From NCBI RefSeq assembly GCF_001949145.1, contig NW_019091564.1:116399-167035 (forward strand): a DNA stretch of 50,637 nucleotides, in the 5' to 3' direction. This document shows positions 22,430 through 35,749 of the stretch, piece by piece. Below the pieces are notes generated by a model, which was not told where the DNA came from, made no database searches, and worked only from the letters and a program-made list of their open reading frames with translations. How positions within the stretch are numbered: position 1 is the stretch's first letter; each line of letters opens with the position of its first letter. Made by a program: the position numbers and the translations under genes. The stretch is from Acanthaster planci. Taxonomy: Eukaryota; Echinodermata; Asteroidea; Valvatida; Acanthasteridae.

Positions 22430-22504
22430 ACACCCCCCAGATGTCTGTAAAGAATTCATGAGATTCCGATCAAACAATGACCAACACAAAGGTGTGTGTG
22501 TGAG

Positions 22505-22651
22505 TGTGTAAACGCCTTCAATCGTGGACTTACAACAATAGAGTCCTCGGTTAGAAAACGTGTACAAAACATATGGGAGGTCTTCCGAAAAAGTTAAAAG
22601 TATGAACAAAAGAGGAACAATTGGGAGTCAAGGATTGAAGGCGTTTCCACA
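22505..22651. repeat. Nested MITE, copy 2
   Basis: TGTGTAAACGCCTTCAATC left end and GATTGAAGGCGTTTCCACA right end. Internally shorter than copy 1. Confidence 0.75.
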
Positions 22652-22700
22652 CTTGGGGGTGTGTGTGGGGGGGTCTTTCCGTCCCATATCTTGCTTTATA

Positions 22701-24704
22701 AGTATGTTGTATCTATTATCTCGTACCATGGCAGGTTTGCAATGACAGAGAATCTTCAGCAAGTCGCTAACAGACCGATCTATTAACGAGGTGCACTAAA
22801 GTTTCACTCACATCAATAAAAATGTTGTTTCGTTTGCCGACTACTAACAAAGGACGTATTAAAAGCGCAGACTAACGTTGGACGATTTAACAAAACTGGT
22901 GGCCTGCATTCTATCCGTTTTCTGCAGGTCGACTTCTGACGGCAGACAAAATTACCAGTTGATGTGAGACTTTGGGAGCGTTGTACGTGTGTGCTCGACC
23001 TGGGATGTATAAATTGACATTTTGTAACCTCATTTTATGGGGGACTTACTGTGAATGATCTGGCTCCGCGGAGCAAATTTCAATAATATTTGGTTACGAC
23101 TCATCTTTCTTGTCAAAATGGACATCGTTATCTGAACTGTCAGATAAATCGCTGATGTGGTACAATTTTCTCCTCGACACTGTTTCTTCAAAGAATACTC
23201 AATGTCGGCTAAAAGTATTATTAATACAAATGCGACCCTACGTCGTCCAAAATCCAAACGTTTAACATTCTTGGTGCAGAAATAACGAAATAAAGCATTG
23301 ACAAAACTGGGGTAGAAAACTACTTTTCTGATATGTCTGTTTTAAAAAGTTAAATAGATATTTTGATGTGCTTTATTAATACCTAACACAATGTATAGCA
23401 AGAACCCTTTCTTTTTAATCTACATTCTGTGTTCCTCTTCAGGCCTTTGCAAATATAGCAACAGCATGCGCACCCCTGGCACGGTGCTACAATACGCACC
23501 GGACACGCACGTCATATGTAACTGTCGCAATGTTATTGGACATTTAGTTGCGTGATCACGGCTGTGATTGGTCAAATCATTACGGAGCTTATGGATCTAT
23601 TTGGGCTGCCGATGGAGGAATCGTGTGGCCGGCCCAATCGAGGATCTGTTATGTTAGAATTAGTTTAATCGATTTGCATTGAGTTCGGCTCATACTAGAC
23701 TGACGTCCGAAAATAAGTCGTTCCANAAAGACTCCATGGGCCGATCTTTCGTCTGTTGATGCGCCAGGTCCTTCCTGTTTTGCACGTCGAACTGCATTCA
23801 AATCTCGCGTTTAATTTGGCTTGGCGCGACTATGGAACGATGAATCAGGGGTTACTTAATTAATGGGCCATGCCTACCACAATGCTTTAATTTCTTTTTT
23901 TTTTCTGCCACGAGCTCTTCTCAAAATGCCTTCGCAATTTTGTTTCCGAATCTATGGCACTTTTTCTCTTCCCGTGATCGGATTAATCGTTTCAGGGCCA
24001 TCCCTCAAATTGATTAATAAAATACGAAGACAATTTTCTAAATAGTGCGCCCCCTTGTGTCTATCAGCCAACAGTGAACTGACCGTTTTCATATCAACCA
24101 TTACGCATGAGCGCAAAAAAGAGTGGAATTGCAGACGATTGATAGGACAAGTGACAAATGTTTATATTTTTTCTTCAAAAATGCATCCTTTTCAGAAGCA
24201 TTTTAACTTATTTGAGAAAACAACTTTCTGCTACGTTGAAAAGTTGAATCATTACGTTTGAAAGTTGAAGTACGACGTTGAAAAGCTGTACCACGCAGTT
24301 TGCATGTCCATTTTAGAGCTCCATATTTTTTATTGACATGTCAAGATCGGTGCAAGATTTTTTGGTGCGGCAGATTCCCACTTATTTCAACGCAGATCTG
24401 CCGCACTGGCAAGATCCTCGAAGTTTGTCTTTCAACACTTGTTTTAGATTTGATTTCAGGTGGGTTGTTTACAATGCAATACAAATGCTGGGTGGTGACG
24501 CAAAAATTGTATCTGGACTAGCTCCCCCTTTGTCAAAATTGCCAAGCCACATAATTTTGTGGTTTTTAATGTTTAATTCCTCGGTAAAAGCCCATCGTGA
24601 ACGGCTTTCCCCGCTGCATGCATTAGTCATGAACACTGGAATAATTATGTGTCTTTTTCGGCCGTAGTGACGCCGATATTTAAGAAGGGAAATTGACAAC
24701 ACCT
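22701..24704. other. Intergenic, no supported gene
   Basis: Mixed composition with a single N at 23726. A 109-codon frame at 24338-24667 has no recognisable domain. The 26-base motif TTGCAGACGA.TGATAGGACA at about 24130 recurs near 25654. Confidence 0.4.
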
Positions 24705-24815
24705 ACGGAAACGTATAAGGGCCACTTGCAAATTTTTTTCGACTCACTATCTCGCGAGTTGGCGAGATAAACTCGAAAACATTTTTTGCAAGTGGTCCTT
24801 ATTATACGCTGCCGT
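24705..24815. repeat. Palindromic MITE flanked by TA
   Basis: The left arm ACGGAAACGTATAAGGGCC...TATCTCGC and the right arm GGCGAGATA...GCTGCCGT are inverted copies over about 50 bases each, around a GAGTT centre. Both ends can be read as TA next to CGG/CCG, consistent with insertion at TA. Non-coding, 111 bases. The arms could form a strong hairpin if transcribed. Confidence 0.8.
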
Positions 24816-26376
24816 AAACACGTGAATTCACTTTCCAGTGCTTTCCCGTGCATGCAGGCAGAACGACAATCGGCTCTTTCTTTCTTTCTTTCCAGAAAAA
24901 CGAAAAAAAATCAAAACGGACCGTTGAGATTTGAAGTTTTTTCATGGTGAAGGTGGCAAGCAAAGGTAGCACCATGTGAAATACATGTATCTCTTTTGTG
25001 AGTTACATGTATTGTTCTGATAAAAGCCGAAGCTTCGAACATTAACAGCAAGCTAGTCTGTCGTCAGGAGAGGACAGAGCGCACTGTTCGGAACGTTGAG
25101 TACCATCAGGTTCTAATCATTACCGCACGTCCCCCCAACATGATGCTACTGCAAACCCATCACGTTTGCAAGACCATGTAGCTATGACGCGCTGTGTTAA
25201 GTCGAACAATTACAAATGCTGTAGACAACGCTGGTTGAAGTCATCAACCGAAAAAAATTCATAGAACGATTGTAAGAAACTCTTGTACGTGGACACAATA
25301 AATCGTGCACTTTATTGATATTTAATCGGCCAGCAGCATCGTCCTTCAGCGTTTTTTGTTTTTTTTTTTACTTTTGGGTGATGGAAGCAGCAGTAATAAT
25401 TGGAATTTAATACGGTAGATTCTTAAGCTCCTTTGCTCATCTCCTCATGACCATTAAAATAGCTTACGGAATTAATTCTGTTGCGCATTGTTAACTGAAG
25501 TGCAGATGACATCAACATGCTTTGATTCCAATACACGAGGGAAAGCCGTGTTTCCGGAGAGCGCCTCGCGTCCAACGAAATCCCGACAACGGGGCATTGG
25601 CAGTGCATCCATGCCACCCGTCGCTCTTTGTGAGCGGGAAACGAATGAGCTTGCAGACGACTGATAGGACAAGTGAGGGACGAGGATTTACAGAGAAATT
25701 GGAAATGGACAAGGTGAAAAGCGAGAAATACAATTCACCGAAAGTGGGGAAGCTGTCGTTTGGAGAAAATATGACTAGCCTACACTCATGTTCAGTTTTA
25801 AACGGCAAACGTCGGACACAAATGAACACTTGCCAAAGCTGCTTCGCGTTGCCAGGTTCTGATTTTGTTTTCCGTGTTCTGATTCTTTACCAAAGTTGGT
25901 TCGATTAAAATGCCCAAGATTTTTGAAATGCAAAACAAGCAATAACACGACGAGGGAACAGATATATTGTAGTGATACTAAGTGGTAACTTAAAGTAGTA
26001 TACCGCTATGGGGTGTGGTTTTTCCAAAGGGACCTATTGAGGTTTAAAAAGGGGGCGTATATTAGTGGCCAGGGGCAGTAGCATAGGCTATCCGGAAGTG
26101 GGGGGGCAGGAAAAAAGTTTCCCCCTTGAGACATGTTGGCAGTTTAAATTATTCTGCTTTTAAGATATTGAAAGTACCAGCATGTCAGAACATCACAGAT
26201 ACACAGATGGTGAGAAATCTTACGGATAAAAATATTAAATAGCCGGTTTTACCTCGGCTCTCGTGTTATACCTAGATATTCGTGTTTTCCCTTATAGGTT
26301 ACCCGTCCCCGTATTATTGACCGTTATTTAGCAACTGGCTGAGCAGGAATGGATACATAGAGCAAAAGTAACGTAC
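24816..26376. other. Downstream flank of the decayed receptor
   Basis: No second receptor exon seen. Contains a T run near 25350-25370 and short random frames. The 128-codon frame at 25522-25908 has no domain signal. Confidence 0.4.
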
Positions 26377-28182
26377 CTGCCCAAGAACGATGATGAACGC
26401 AATGATAACCTGCTCTTTAGGTCAGGCCAGCCGCGGGCATTTGGTCGATTTTTTCCGGCTTTAAACACACGATATATGTGATTGACCTTAAGCAACGTAG
26501 GCGCGTAGGTCATGGTGAAGCCTCAGGGAGATCAGGGCCTCGGCCGCGGCGCAGGTGTGCCCAGATGGTGGAAGGGGTAACGGTAGGGGCACCAGGCAGG
26601 CTGAGACGGACCCCGTGATGATCACAGTGCACAGCTGTCGGCTGCAGGCCTTGATGAGGGCGTGGTCGCGGTAATAGCACAGGCCGGCAAGACTCAGCAG
26701 CGCCAGGCCAATGCCGGTACTGGACAGAACCAGAATAGCGATACTGAGGACAGCTAGCACATCCACGCTCACCGGCGCAATGGGTTTGCAGGTGGATCAG
26801 TTGGCGCTCGGCCAGTACTCGCTTTCACAGCACGTGCAGGCATTGTTCACCACAATGGCATTTTTGTTGCAATCCGGGCAGCCCCAGTAGCATCTTTGAT
26901 CCAGGGGGACCCCAATCTGGCCGGGGAGGCACTCCTGTCTGCAATAGGACTGTGGTGTCCCCCCTGGCCAAAGAGTGTCCGTTTCTCCAGCAGCAGGTGC
27001 TAAGGCCAGAGCGATTTCCCATCTACCAACATCTTGCCAAGTAGCCTAATCTTGTCATTCTCCTCTACAAGACCTTTGATTGCGTACGCTGCTTCAGCCT
27101 TTTATCCCTGTTAGCGTCGAACTCAAAATGCCTATCTACGCCATCAAATCGCACTTTGTACAGATATGGAAAAATGTCTCCTCCATTGATATTATGTAAG
27201 CGTTTAGAGTACCCACCGGTCCCACTGATGCAGTACTGACGCGTTAAATCGTCCAAGGCGTGGGCAAAGGCATACACTGCGTGGTAAAGGTAGTTTTCAG
27301 ACATTATGCGTCTTTTAATACCGTCACTGCAGATCAACGTAACCTTGCGACCGGGTTTAAAACTTTCCAGCGCCTCAAGAATTCGAGACATTTCATCACC
27401 TCCGAAGATGATGATCACATTTACCATTTTGAATTTGTCGATTGCGGACATAACCTCAACTTGATATCTGTCTGTGTTGGCGTGCTCCGGTACAGATTTC
27501 GAAAAGGCAACACAGGCACCCTTTTTCTCGGCGAGTGCAAACAATTCCTGCCATCCGTGTATGCCGCACGCGTCTAATGTGTACAGGACGCCGATGCCAG
27601 ACCAATCGAATTTTTCCAAAATATCCACCATGGCTTTGGCCTGCAGCTTGCCCGGGAGAATCGTCCGGAGGAAGTTCGGAAATCTGGCTTTGTTGCTCAG
27701 CTCGTTGCAAAGTGCGAGATCATATAGGTCGAAAAGATGGGCCACCTTTGCATTAAAGATGCTGGTGGTGCTTCGAGAGGTTCCGACCACGCCCAGCAAC
27801 TGTCTGCGATTCTTCTGGCCTGGGGCCGGGAGAAAGAGGCTTTCTTGTGACACGAAGTACTCGTTGAAGGGGACAAGAGGGACCAGAGCGCCGCATCTTC
27901 GTCGTAGCAGCTCTCCCTAATATCGAATCCAAGGGTGAGGTTCGGCAACAGGTCAGAGCGATTATTGATCTGCTCAACGGCGTACACAAGCGTTTCAGCG
28001 ATTTCAACTTGACGGAAGTGTAGGCCAAACCGGCAGGTCGGCTCAAAATGGAAGGCCAGCACGGCGCCGATGATGATGTCCCCTGGACGGGTGTAGTTGA
28101 CCAGGACGGCGGGCGGTATCGCACCCACTCCCCGGGCAAGCACGACAGCAAGAACGAGGGAGGGTACCATTGATGAAAACAT
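26377..28182 (-). pseudogene. Decayed class C receptor (exon 1 only)
   Basis: A third receptor of the same family, inactivated. From the ATG at 28182 (MFSSMVPSLVLAVVLARG, signal peptide) it matches the Venus-flytrap start well (LVNYTRPGD, LLPNLTLGFDIRESCYDEDAAL). Breaks in order: a frameshift near 27860-27885; an in-frame loss of about 65 residues after LICSDGI (near 27305); frameshifts near 27110 and 27005; a TGA at 26797-26799 inside the cysteine domain (WPSAN, stop, STCKPI); a frameshift in TM3 near 26520; and another near 26440. All nine domain cysteines but one are still visible, and the phase-0 donor GGGCAG|GTACGT at 26375 survives. The pocket Tyr (DTYG in the sister receptors) is Cys. 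No exon 2 was found downstream (16.8-26.4 kb). Decay looks moderate, not ancient. Confidence 0.92.
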
Positions 28183-31100
28183 GCTGGGGCCTTGCTGTCC
28201 AGACAGCATGTGGTAATCCCAAGGCACTGCTGACTTCACAAAGCATTCAAGGTACCAATGCCTCTTGACTTTGGTCATAATGAAGCCTCACACCTACTTC
28301 AGTAAAACTGCTCTGCGGGAATCTGGTATAAAATTAACCTAGAACCTTGAAGGGATGGTGTCGGGGCTTTTAATACCGATTTGCACAGTCCTTTGTACGT
28401 GAATACGAGCATCATTTTCTACTGATCTCACACGATGTGTGTTGTGTATTTATAAAAAGACATTTATAACGTAGCCATTATAACAAGATGTTTACTGTCC
28501 GATAAGGTGTAATGCGGAACAGAGTCATGACGACTCATGCCAAACGGTTTAGTGTAATTACAAGTGGTAAAATGTGTAAAACATTGTCATTTCCGTTTTG
28601 TCGTGTCCAAGAGCCTAGGTTTCTGAAAATTCATGTACATGCCTTGGTCACTGACTGACTGAATTATCCTTTTTCCCCGGTTGAAAGACAAGAAAACAGA
28701 TTAGTGCACCAATATTAAGTCCGGTATATGCAATGACGTGACTTACGAATCGTTCAGGAACAACCCGACAATTCCTGACATCTTCGTCGACCTCAAAACG
28801 TGAACACTTAAGAATTCGGCTCGGTTCTGGATTAATGTCCCAATTCGCATTTTGTCTTTTTTGTTAGGACACCTTGTGCCAGCTAAAAGCGTGGTGCAAA
28901 ATGTAGAGGGGCTTGTACAAAGCCATAAACCTGAGGAATTGTGACGACAGGTGAAAAGAAAAAAAAAGCAATTGCAGGAATTGATAACAATTGTGGACCC
29001 GGATCGGGTTTTCTGAAATAAATTGCACAACCCTTGTGAAGACTCCCAATTCCAAGAATTATGAAACAAAAGATGGAAACAACATATCTATGTCCCAGAG
29101 GGTACTGTACAGGGGAAGTCCGAGCGCCGACTTCAGTTTACTATACATGTACAGTTCGACTAACACCGCCAGGACGATAGATGGTTGGGACTATATCTAA
29201 CTGACTAGACCTTGGGGCATGGTCGCACCGCTGGTTATCAATAGCAGATTTCATTTATTATTACGAAGAGAGCGGTTCACATGAAAATGACTGTACGAGA
29301 TTTTAGTGACTCATGTAGGGGTTCTGTTATTACATTCAGATTGAGGACATAACGCAAAACCGAAGAAATAGGCCTATATTGTCCTTCCGGGAAAGTGGTT
29401 TTGTTGGAAAAGGTTGTCAAGACGAATGGCTAATTGGTACTCGGTCAATGGAGAGTGGCGTAATGAGGAATCACAGAGAGCAATGTGCCTTAATCCTGCC
29501 ACGCAACGGTAATGCCTAATATTGTGAGTCTGCTTGCCTGCTTGTGATCCTCGTGGAATTTGCATGTTGACAGCAAAATACACACTGCTGAACAGGTATT
29601 TTAAAGGGCCTTCAGCAAGGTCGCTTGGGAAGTTCTCAACCCTGCAACGGTAATAGTGATATAACATCATCACAAAAGTGGCCTTTATATTATTAGCAAA
29701 CAGAACTGAGAGCATCGTAATATTTTTTTATAATTAATGAATCATAAAAGCCTCTTAGAATTTGCGAAACTCTCTTACCACCCGCAATTCAGTTAAAAGG
29801 TAACGACACGCAAATTCGAACTTTTTTAAACAGAAGATAAACCCCCTTGGGAATTAATTATAATGGGAATATATAACCATGGGCTACGTTGTGAAGAAAA
29901 CAAAGGCTGTGTGTCCCATCATTGCCGCTGAAATGATCGTTTTCCGTCTTGTGTTTTACCGAGGCAGGATGTCCAGAATTAATATTCATAAACATTTTAC
30001 GAGCAAAAGGTGGAGTGGAGAAGCGGGTTCCTAGACGACCCAGTGTATAATAATGGTCGCGATCAATAGAGACAGTGGAATGCGAACAATGGAAGCCAGA
30101 ACGCCATTTGTCACAATTTGCTCGATAGTGCTGTCGTTTGCTAGAATACAACGGGGCCTGATCAGTTCAGCGTTCAAGCAAATTTAATAAAATGGACGCA
30201 CATGTACACGTATGGTGTTATACTTGATGAACGAGAGAGCAGGATGTCAAGGGTGAAAGGGGGGGGCGATTATGCAACGTACATGACGGACTGTGGATAC
30301 TATTAAAAAAGGATCCGACCGCCAACTGGAAGTCTTTATTTCACCTTGAAGTCTGGAATAGATGTCTTGAATATACAAACAAGTTCTCGGGTTCTATTGC
30401 GCTTCATTGTGTGATGAATAAGATTGTTCGACAGACCTAAATGCATCGGTCAGATCAAAGAACGTTGCATGAAGGGTCCTTTTTGCTTCTGGCATCTGAG
30501 CTTGGAAATTCTTTCATAACGAAGATATACTTCGTGCAGCCGTTAATTCCCTTAGAAAAGTTTTTTTGCGTTTCTGATGGATCAATCAATTATTTTTTTC
30601 TGAAGTATGAATTTGGCAATAACGGTCAGAGAAACATGGTGGAAGAGTTCCCCAACACATGATGCAAGCGAAATCTTGCCAAACAGTTTCACGGTTTATC
30701 GCCCAATTTATGGATATGAATTACCTTGCTCTGTGACCAACTGCTAGGAGGGTCTCTTTGAAGCAAAAGCCTGTTAAATAACGTCGCAAGGAGGTGGTGT
30801 GTCGTTGGTCACTTATGGAGAACATGCATAGTTAGTTCAATTTACTGGGACCCGGAGCATAGTAGTTGGCTCCGGGTTCCGATGAATGTCTTTAACAGCA
30901 ACTGGGAGAACTGGATGTAGATTGAATATAACGCCAGAATCTGGAGCAGAAGCACCACTTCATCGGTTGAACAGAGCCACATTAGTCGGGGAGTTTTCAT
31001 TTTGGTGGTAGCGATGCGACCGTAGCGCATGCATTTCATATCGTTCGTGACCCGCGAAGTTCAGTTCCGACCGAAGGAGCCGCCGTTGCTGAGAAAATCG

Positions 31101-34100
31101 CGCCCTCTCTTGGTCCAGCTTGAGGATCAAAGCGAAAGTCCCTGTATTCAAGGTAAAGCTGCCATACTGGGTCGACATACGGCTGAAACCAACTGGTGGG
31201 TGACTCTACGATTTCCCACACAGCCAGAAGATGACCAAAAAAGGTCTTAAAGATTGTTGCGGCGTAAAGTCGTTATACCGCCCTCTTTTGGTGAATTGCA
31301 CGATCGGCACACATTCCAGATACTTCTTTTCACATAATTTTGCAAACGAACGATCCATGATAAAAGCAACCTTTTCTTTCAACCTTTAAAACTCTAGTAA
31401 TGCAACAGCTGGTAAGAGCAGATAATTTGCCCATCTCATAAATCACCCAAGATTATTAGATTAAGGGTTAAAGATTGTGGACACCACTGGTAAAAGCCAG
31501 AAAATCGGACTACCGTATAATCCTGAAATATCTTACTTGAAAGAAAGTACATGAAAGTCTCAATCAGTCTGTAAAATATTTCCACCCAGACTGCTGTAGT
31601 TTACTGGAAAATAAAATTTTGTTTTCTTTTTTTCGAAGGTTGGCCGACCATCGTAAAAAGAGTTAATTTCACTTCGCACATCACATCCTTTAACAGGCGC
31701 CAAATTTCTTATGTGTAGTTTTTGCAGATGTTATGGGAGTCTCCATCCATTAATGGATGGATAAACCTAAAAGCAACTAAAATATACCGACATAAATTCC
31801 CCCAAAGCACTGTGACCTGAAATTATAGAAACCTGATTGTTAGGCGTAAAGTATAAAATAAGTTGGATCAGTGTGAAGTTAAATTTTATTTAAGGAAAGG
31901 CTTTTTAAACGGAAAAACTTTCCGAACTCAAAATCATCCCTGGAGCATATGATCCAATTAAATATGGCGATTGTTTCCGAGCATGATGATTTTCGTCAAC
32001 AAAAAGTACAATTTACACACGTTAAACCTCCCTTGTTTTAAGACATAATTTTTTTTTACTTACAATTATCAATGATTCAACTGAGAATGGAATTTTAGAC
32101 TTTCATCGACGTGTAAAACTGACAAGAAAGTGCGATAAGCACGACCACGCGCGCACGTGGATGAATTTTTTTCATGAATCCGCAAAGCTACATTGTCGAG
32201 GAGGCGCATTACTCCAAGGTAAATTCAATGACTACTCTTAGCCATCGAAAACTGCTCCTTTTTTAAGGGAATGAGACGCTGTCATGCCTGTTTCCCATCC
32301 TGACCACGTGGACGTTGTTCGCTTGCACTACGAACGCCCTATATCCACAGATTTAAGCAAGATAAACTACAACGCCTTCAATTTAAGCGTTGGAAATGCC
32401 ACAGAGCAGTTGACTCAAATATGAAACAAGTGAGTAGAATGTAAGTTGCAGTGAATATTATACACCGTAATCAGCCAATCTTATGAAATTGCGACAAAAA
32501 AGGGTGTCCTCTACCTTTAAAGGTCAGTATGGGAAAAGAGGAACACGCTGCAACGTTTGTGAATCATTGATCATTATTGCTGGTGGTTATTCCATTTATA
32601 TCGTTCTATGGAGTTGCCTGTACTTATATTAATGGTCGTTCAAGGTTCGTTTCACACTAGACTGACGAACAACGAAGCTCAAGTGAATGCATTCTACTCG
32701 AAATACAGCTGGCCATTTCCTTTATTTAACCACATAAATGGACACTCGGTAGGGTTAATACATCATGATCGAAGTTTACATGCATCTGTTGTCAATTATT
32801 AATTGCAGAGAAATCACTGATTCTGATCTTGTGTCGAGGGCTGCCATTAAGGGTAGAAAGTAAACAGTTTCTTCAGGCTTCAATTAAGACTAGCTGTTTC
32901 CATGGAGTTCTTTGTCAACTGGTTCACTCTCGCTTTTTGGTTGCAAAGATAATAACTCCAAATGAGGATACAAATGGAACACAGACAAACGATGTGTCAT
33001 TCAGTTTTTAAGCAAAAGTTCCAGCGGGGTGAGGAACGGGAACAGCCGACCTTCAGCTCACTTGACCCAAATGAGTAAAATAACAAATACACGTAGAAAG
33101 TAAAAAATAACGAATAGAAGGTAACTGAATTTAGTGCGAGTTGTCATCATGCAGGCCTAGGCATAAACAGCAGGCATAAAAAGATGTTGCTTGACTGTCA
33201 CCCGTGTAAATGACTCAGATATTCTTTTTTCAAAACAAGGCTTATGATGCAGCTTCGTCGCGTAGCCCTCTATCAGGAAATATTAAACACCTCAGAACAC
33301 CAGCAGCGATATCACATTTTGAGTGAGTCTTATGCTGAGACTGGAGACGCTCTGACATCACAAATACGGTTTCAAAACCTTTTGTTTGGATTTGGGCCCT
33401 AACAATGTCGATGTTATTTGATGTCTCACAATTTCTAATTGCTCACTGCGTGTGTTCGTGCGTATCATTGTAGATTCATGTGTAACAATCAGTCTCTATC
33501 TGTCTTCATTTTAAGAGGTTTTGGCATTGCTCTGGCTAATGGAAGTATAGTATCAACAAAACGCACTTAAGTTGACCCATGCCCCATGAAATTGTATTAT
33601 TTTTCCAGGTAAAATACGCCTTCTCTGCGACCTGCGTCGCGATGCGAGCGAATTGTTCCTAATGTAAGCGAAACGGAGGGAGCCGGTTTGCAGCCCAACG
33701 GAGCTTTGTGTCTAGGCTAAGGCCGTTTTCCAATACTCAACTTCGGCTCCGTCTCAGGCTTCGTTTAGGAAACCAATCCTCGACTGTGGGCCTGAAGCGT
33801 TTAACTGAAATTGAAGTACTGTAATGTGTATCTCTTTTGCATCTTACTCGATATTTTGCGGCTAGAAGACTAAGTCGATACATAGATTCATGGTATCCCA
33901 GATGCAAAAAAAATAAAATGATCGGTGGAACATTTTGGAACGGACTATAACATTATCGTCAAGGTATCACTGTTTCCCCTTTGCGTTTACCCGGTAAGAA
34001 TTTCTGCCTGCCCCGGTGCGTCATGGAATAAACATTATTGTCCCGCAGGGGGGCGGGCTGGGGGGGGGCAATATCTCCTGGGGACATGTTGTCATTTTCA

Positions 34101-34184
34101 TCCGTTAAAATAGAAATAATCAACCCTTTAGAATTGGTTGGACCTCATTTCCCAAGGACTCCTGTACGGACGAAAAACATTTGG
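28183..34184. other. Intergenic between the decayed receptor and receptor 2 (part 1)
   Basis: About 6 kb of AT-rich DNA. Open frames are short and without recognisable domains (for example 29374-29715 and 31029-31250). No RNA gene recognised. The decayed receptor's promoter would lie near 28200-28500, but no core element stands out. Confidence 0.4.
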
Positions 34185-34265
34185 AAATTGTTTTTTTCTT
34201 TGTTTTGGGTTTTTTTGTTTTTGTTTGTTTGTTTTGTTTTTGTTTTTGTTTTTGTTTTTTGCTTT
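34185..34265 (+). repeat. TTTTTG/TTTG microsatellite
   Basis: Runs of TTTTTG and TTTG units give Phe/Val/Cys-rich translations in several frames. These are not genes. Confidence 0.85.
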
Positions 34266-35579
34266 TTTGTGTGTGTGAACAAATCTCTATGCACGCCTCT
34301 CCTGGCCCCAAACCTGGGTATAGAAGCAAGAGAGCATCAGTTTGGGGGCATCCCAACCTTTTGACCAGGAATGGGCCAATAGAATCCTCTTACCCGAGGT
34401 TTTGCGCTAAGCTCATGCCTTATCAAATTTCCACCTTCTGGAAAAAGAAATTTCCAGTCATTGTTTCCCGGTCAATGACACGTCGATGACGACGTAATTC
34501 TATGCCCTCGCTTTGATTGTATAGTTGATTTCACGATTTCAATAAAATATTGACGCGGCGCCCACCGCAGCAAGTAGTTTCATAACAAGTCTTTGCTTGC
34601 TGAGAATATTTCATCAAATTAGTTCGTACAAGGAACTAAAAGAGTCAGAGCAGGGGGTCATTTCACCTCTTCTCCCAGCTCCGCTGTCCCAAGGGCGATC
34701 TTTTGGAAAGTTGGCATGCGCGTGAAAGGCACTCTTCGTGAGCACAGTGTATTAAGCTGTGTTGAAGATCATGTCTCACGTACGCTAGCCAGCGTGCACT
34801 GTAAAGCACGTCCGCCACTAGGAAAATTATACAATTTTGGTCGACCTGTCACGACACAATGGCGTTGCGCGAGAACGGTATGCCCAAATTTCACAGAATT
34901 AGTGTCAAAATGACCGTAATTAAGAAGTCATTGGAATAACTCCTGAAAGCTAGTTGCAATAAAGAGAAATTAATTGCCATGACAGTGGAAAAAATACGCA
35001 GGCGGTTAGAATGAAGTATTTTGAGATTTGAACTTTTATTTTACACTTTCAGGGTACACGTATAATTTAAAATACTGTGTGAATTTATGAAATAAGCAAC
35101 TGCCCCAATTTTGAATCGTAGAAATGTGTAAATTTCCATAATAGCAAAGTGATAAAGGCTTACAAGAAGAAGAAATGCTATGGGAAACATTACAGGGAAA
35201 CAAGAAACAGATTAGACCTAAAACGTTCTTCGTCGCTGTTTATGGTCGTCGTCATAGCAGTTGCTAAAGTTTGTCGTTGGTTGAGAGTTCCAAATTTTTG
35301 ACTATCTATTTTTAAGTGATATCATTACTTATCACCAAGTCAAGTTGGTTTGAGGCGTTTCATTTTCAACCTCACTTACGCAGACCTTACAGCGAAGCAG
35401 TGTAAGCCCGTGCAGGTTACCAATACAGAGATAACCGGTAATATCTTAATTAATTCCCCCGCCATTTTCTCCAAATCTGTAGTTGTACTGCAATATGAGT
35501 CAGGTCGCCAGCACTTGGCGGGCCTAACAAAGACCGACAACGGAGTTCATTTGAATAGCTTAACTGGCCATGGATTACA
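34266..35579. other. Intergenic, nothing recognised
   Basis: AT-rich, with no gene signals. A 151-codon frame (35350-35805) runs into the foldback element and is not credible. Confidence 0.4.
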
Positions 35580-35749
35580 GGTGTTTCACAATAGTGCGTC
35601 CCCAAGAGTTTGCAACGCGTTGACCAATAACAAGGCGCGAAATATGTCGACCCAACGCGCGTGTGGAAACGGTGGACAGATTTCGCGTAGGCCTATTGCG
35701 AATGGTCAACGCGTTGCAAATTCTTGGAGGCGCGCCCTTGGCTTGAAAC
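35580..35749. repeat. Palindromic foldback element, copy 2
   Basis: Same family as 7343-7496: GGTGTTTCACAATAGTGCG, then AGAGTTTGCAACGCGTTGAC, then an inverted second half GGTCAACGCGTTGCAAATTC ending near GAAAC. The outer right end is more diverged than in copy 1. Confidence 0.85.

Larger units (their letters stand above)
22214..22700. repeat. Tandem duplication, copy 2
   Basis: Same order as copy 1. Two segments are missing, each at short direct repeats: about 33 bases after GGTAACAATAA, and about 28 bases after ACAATAGAG in the nested element. It ends with GTCCCATATCTTGC at 22681-22694, the right terminal repeat of the GCAAGATATGGGAC family, which copy 1 lacks. Confidence 0.85.

Noticed and set aside
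24338-24667. 109-codon plus-strand gene
   Set aside because: Composition is unremarkable and I found no family or exon signals.
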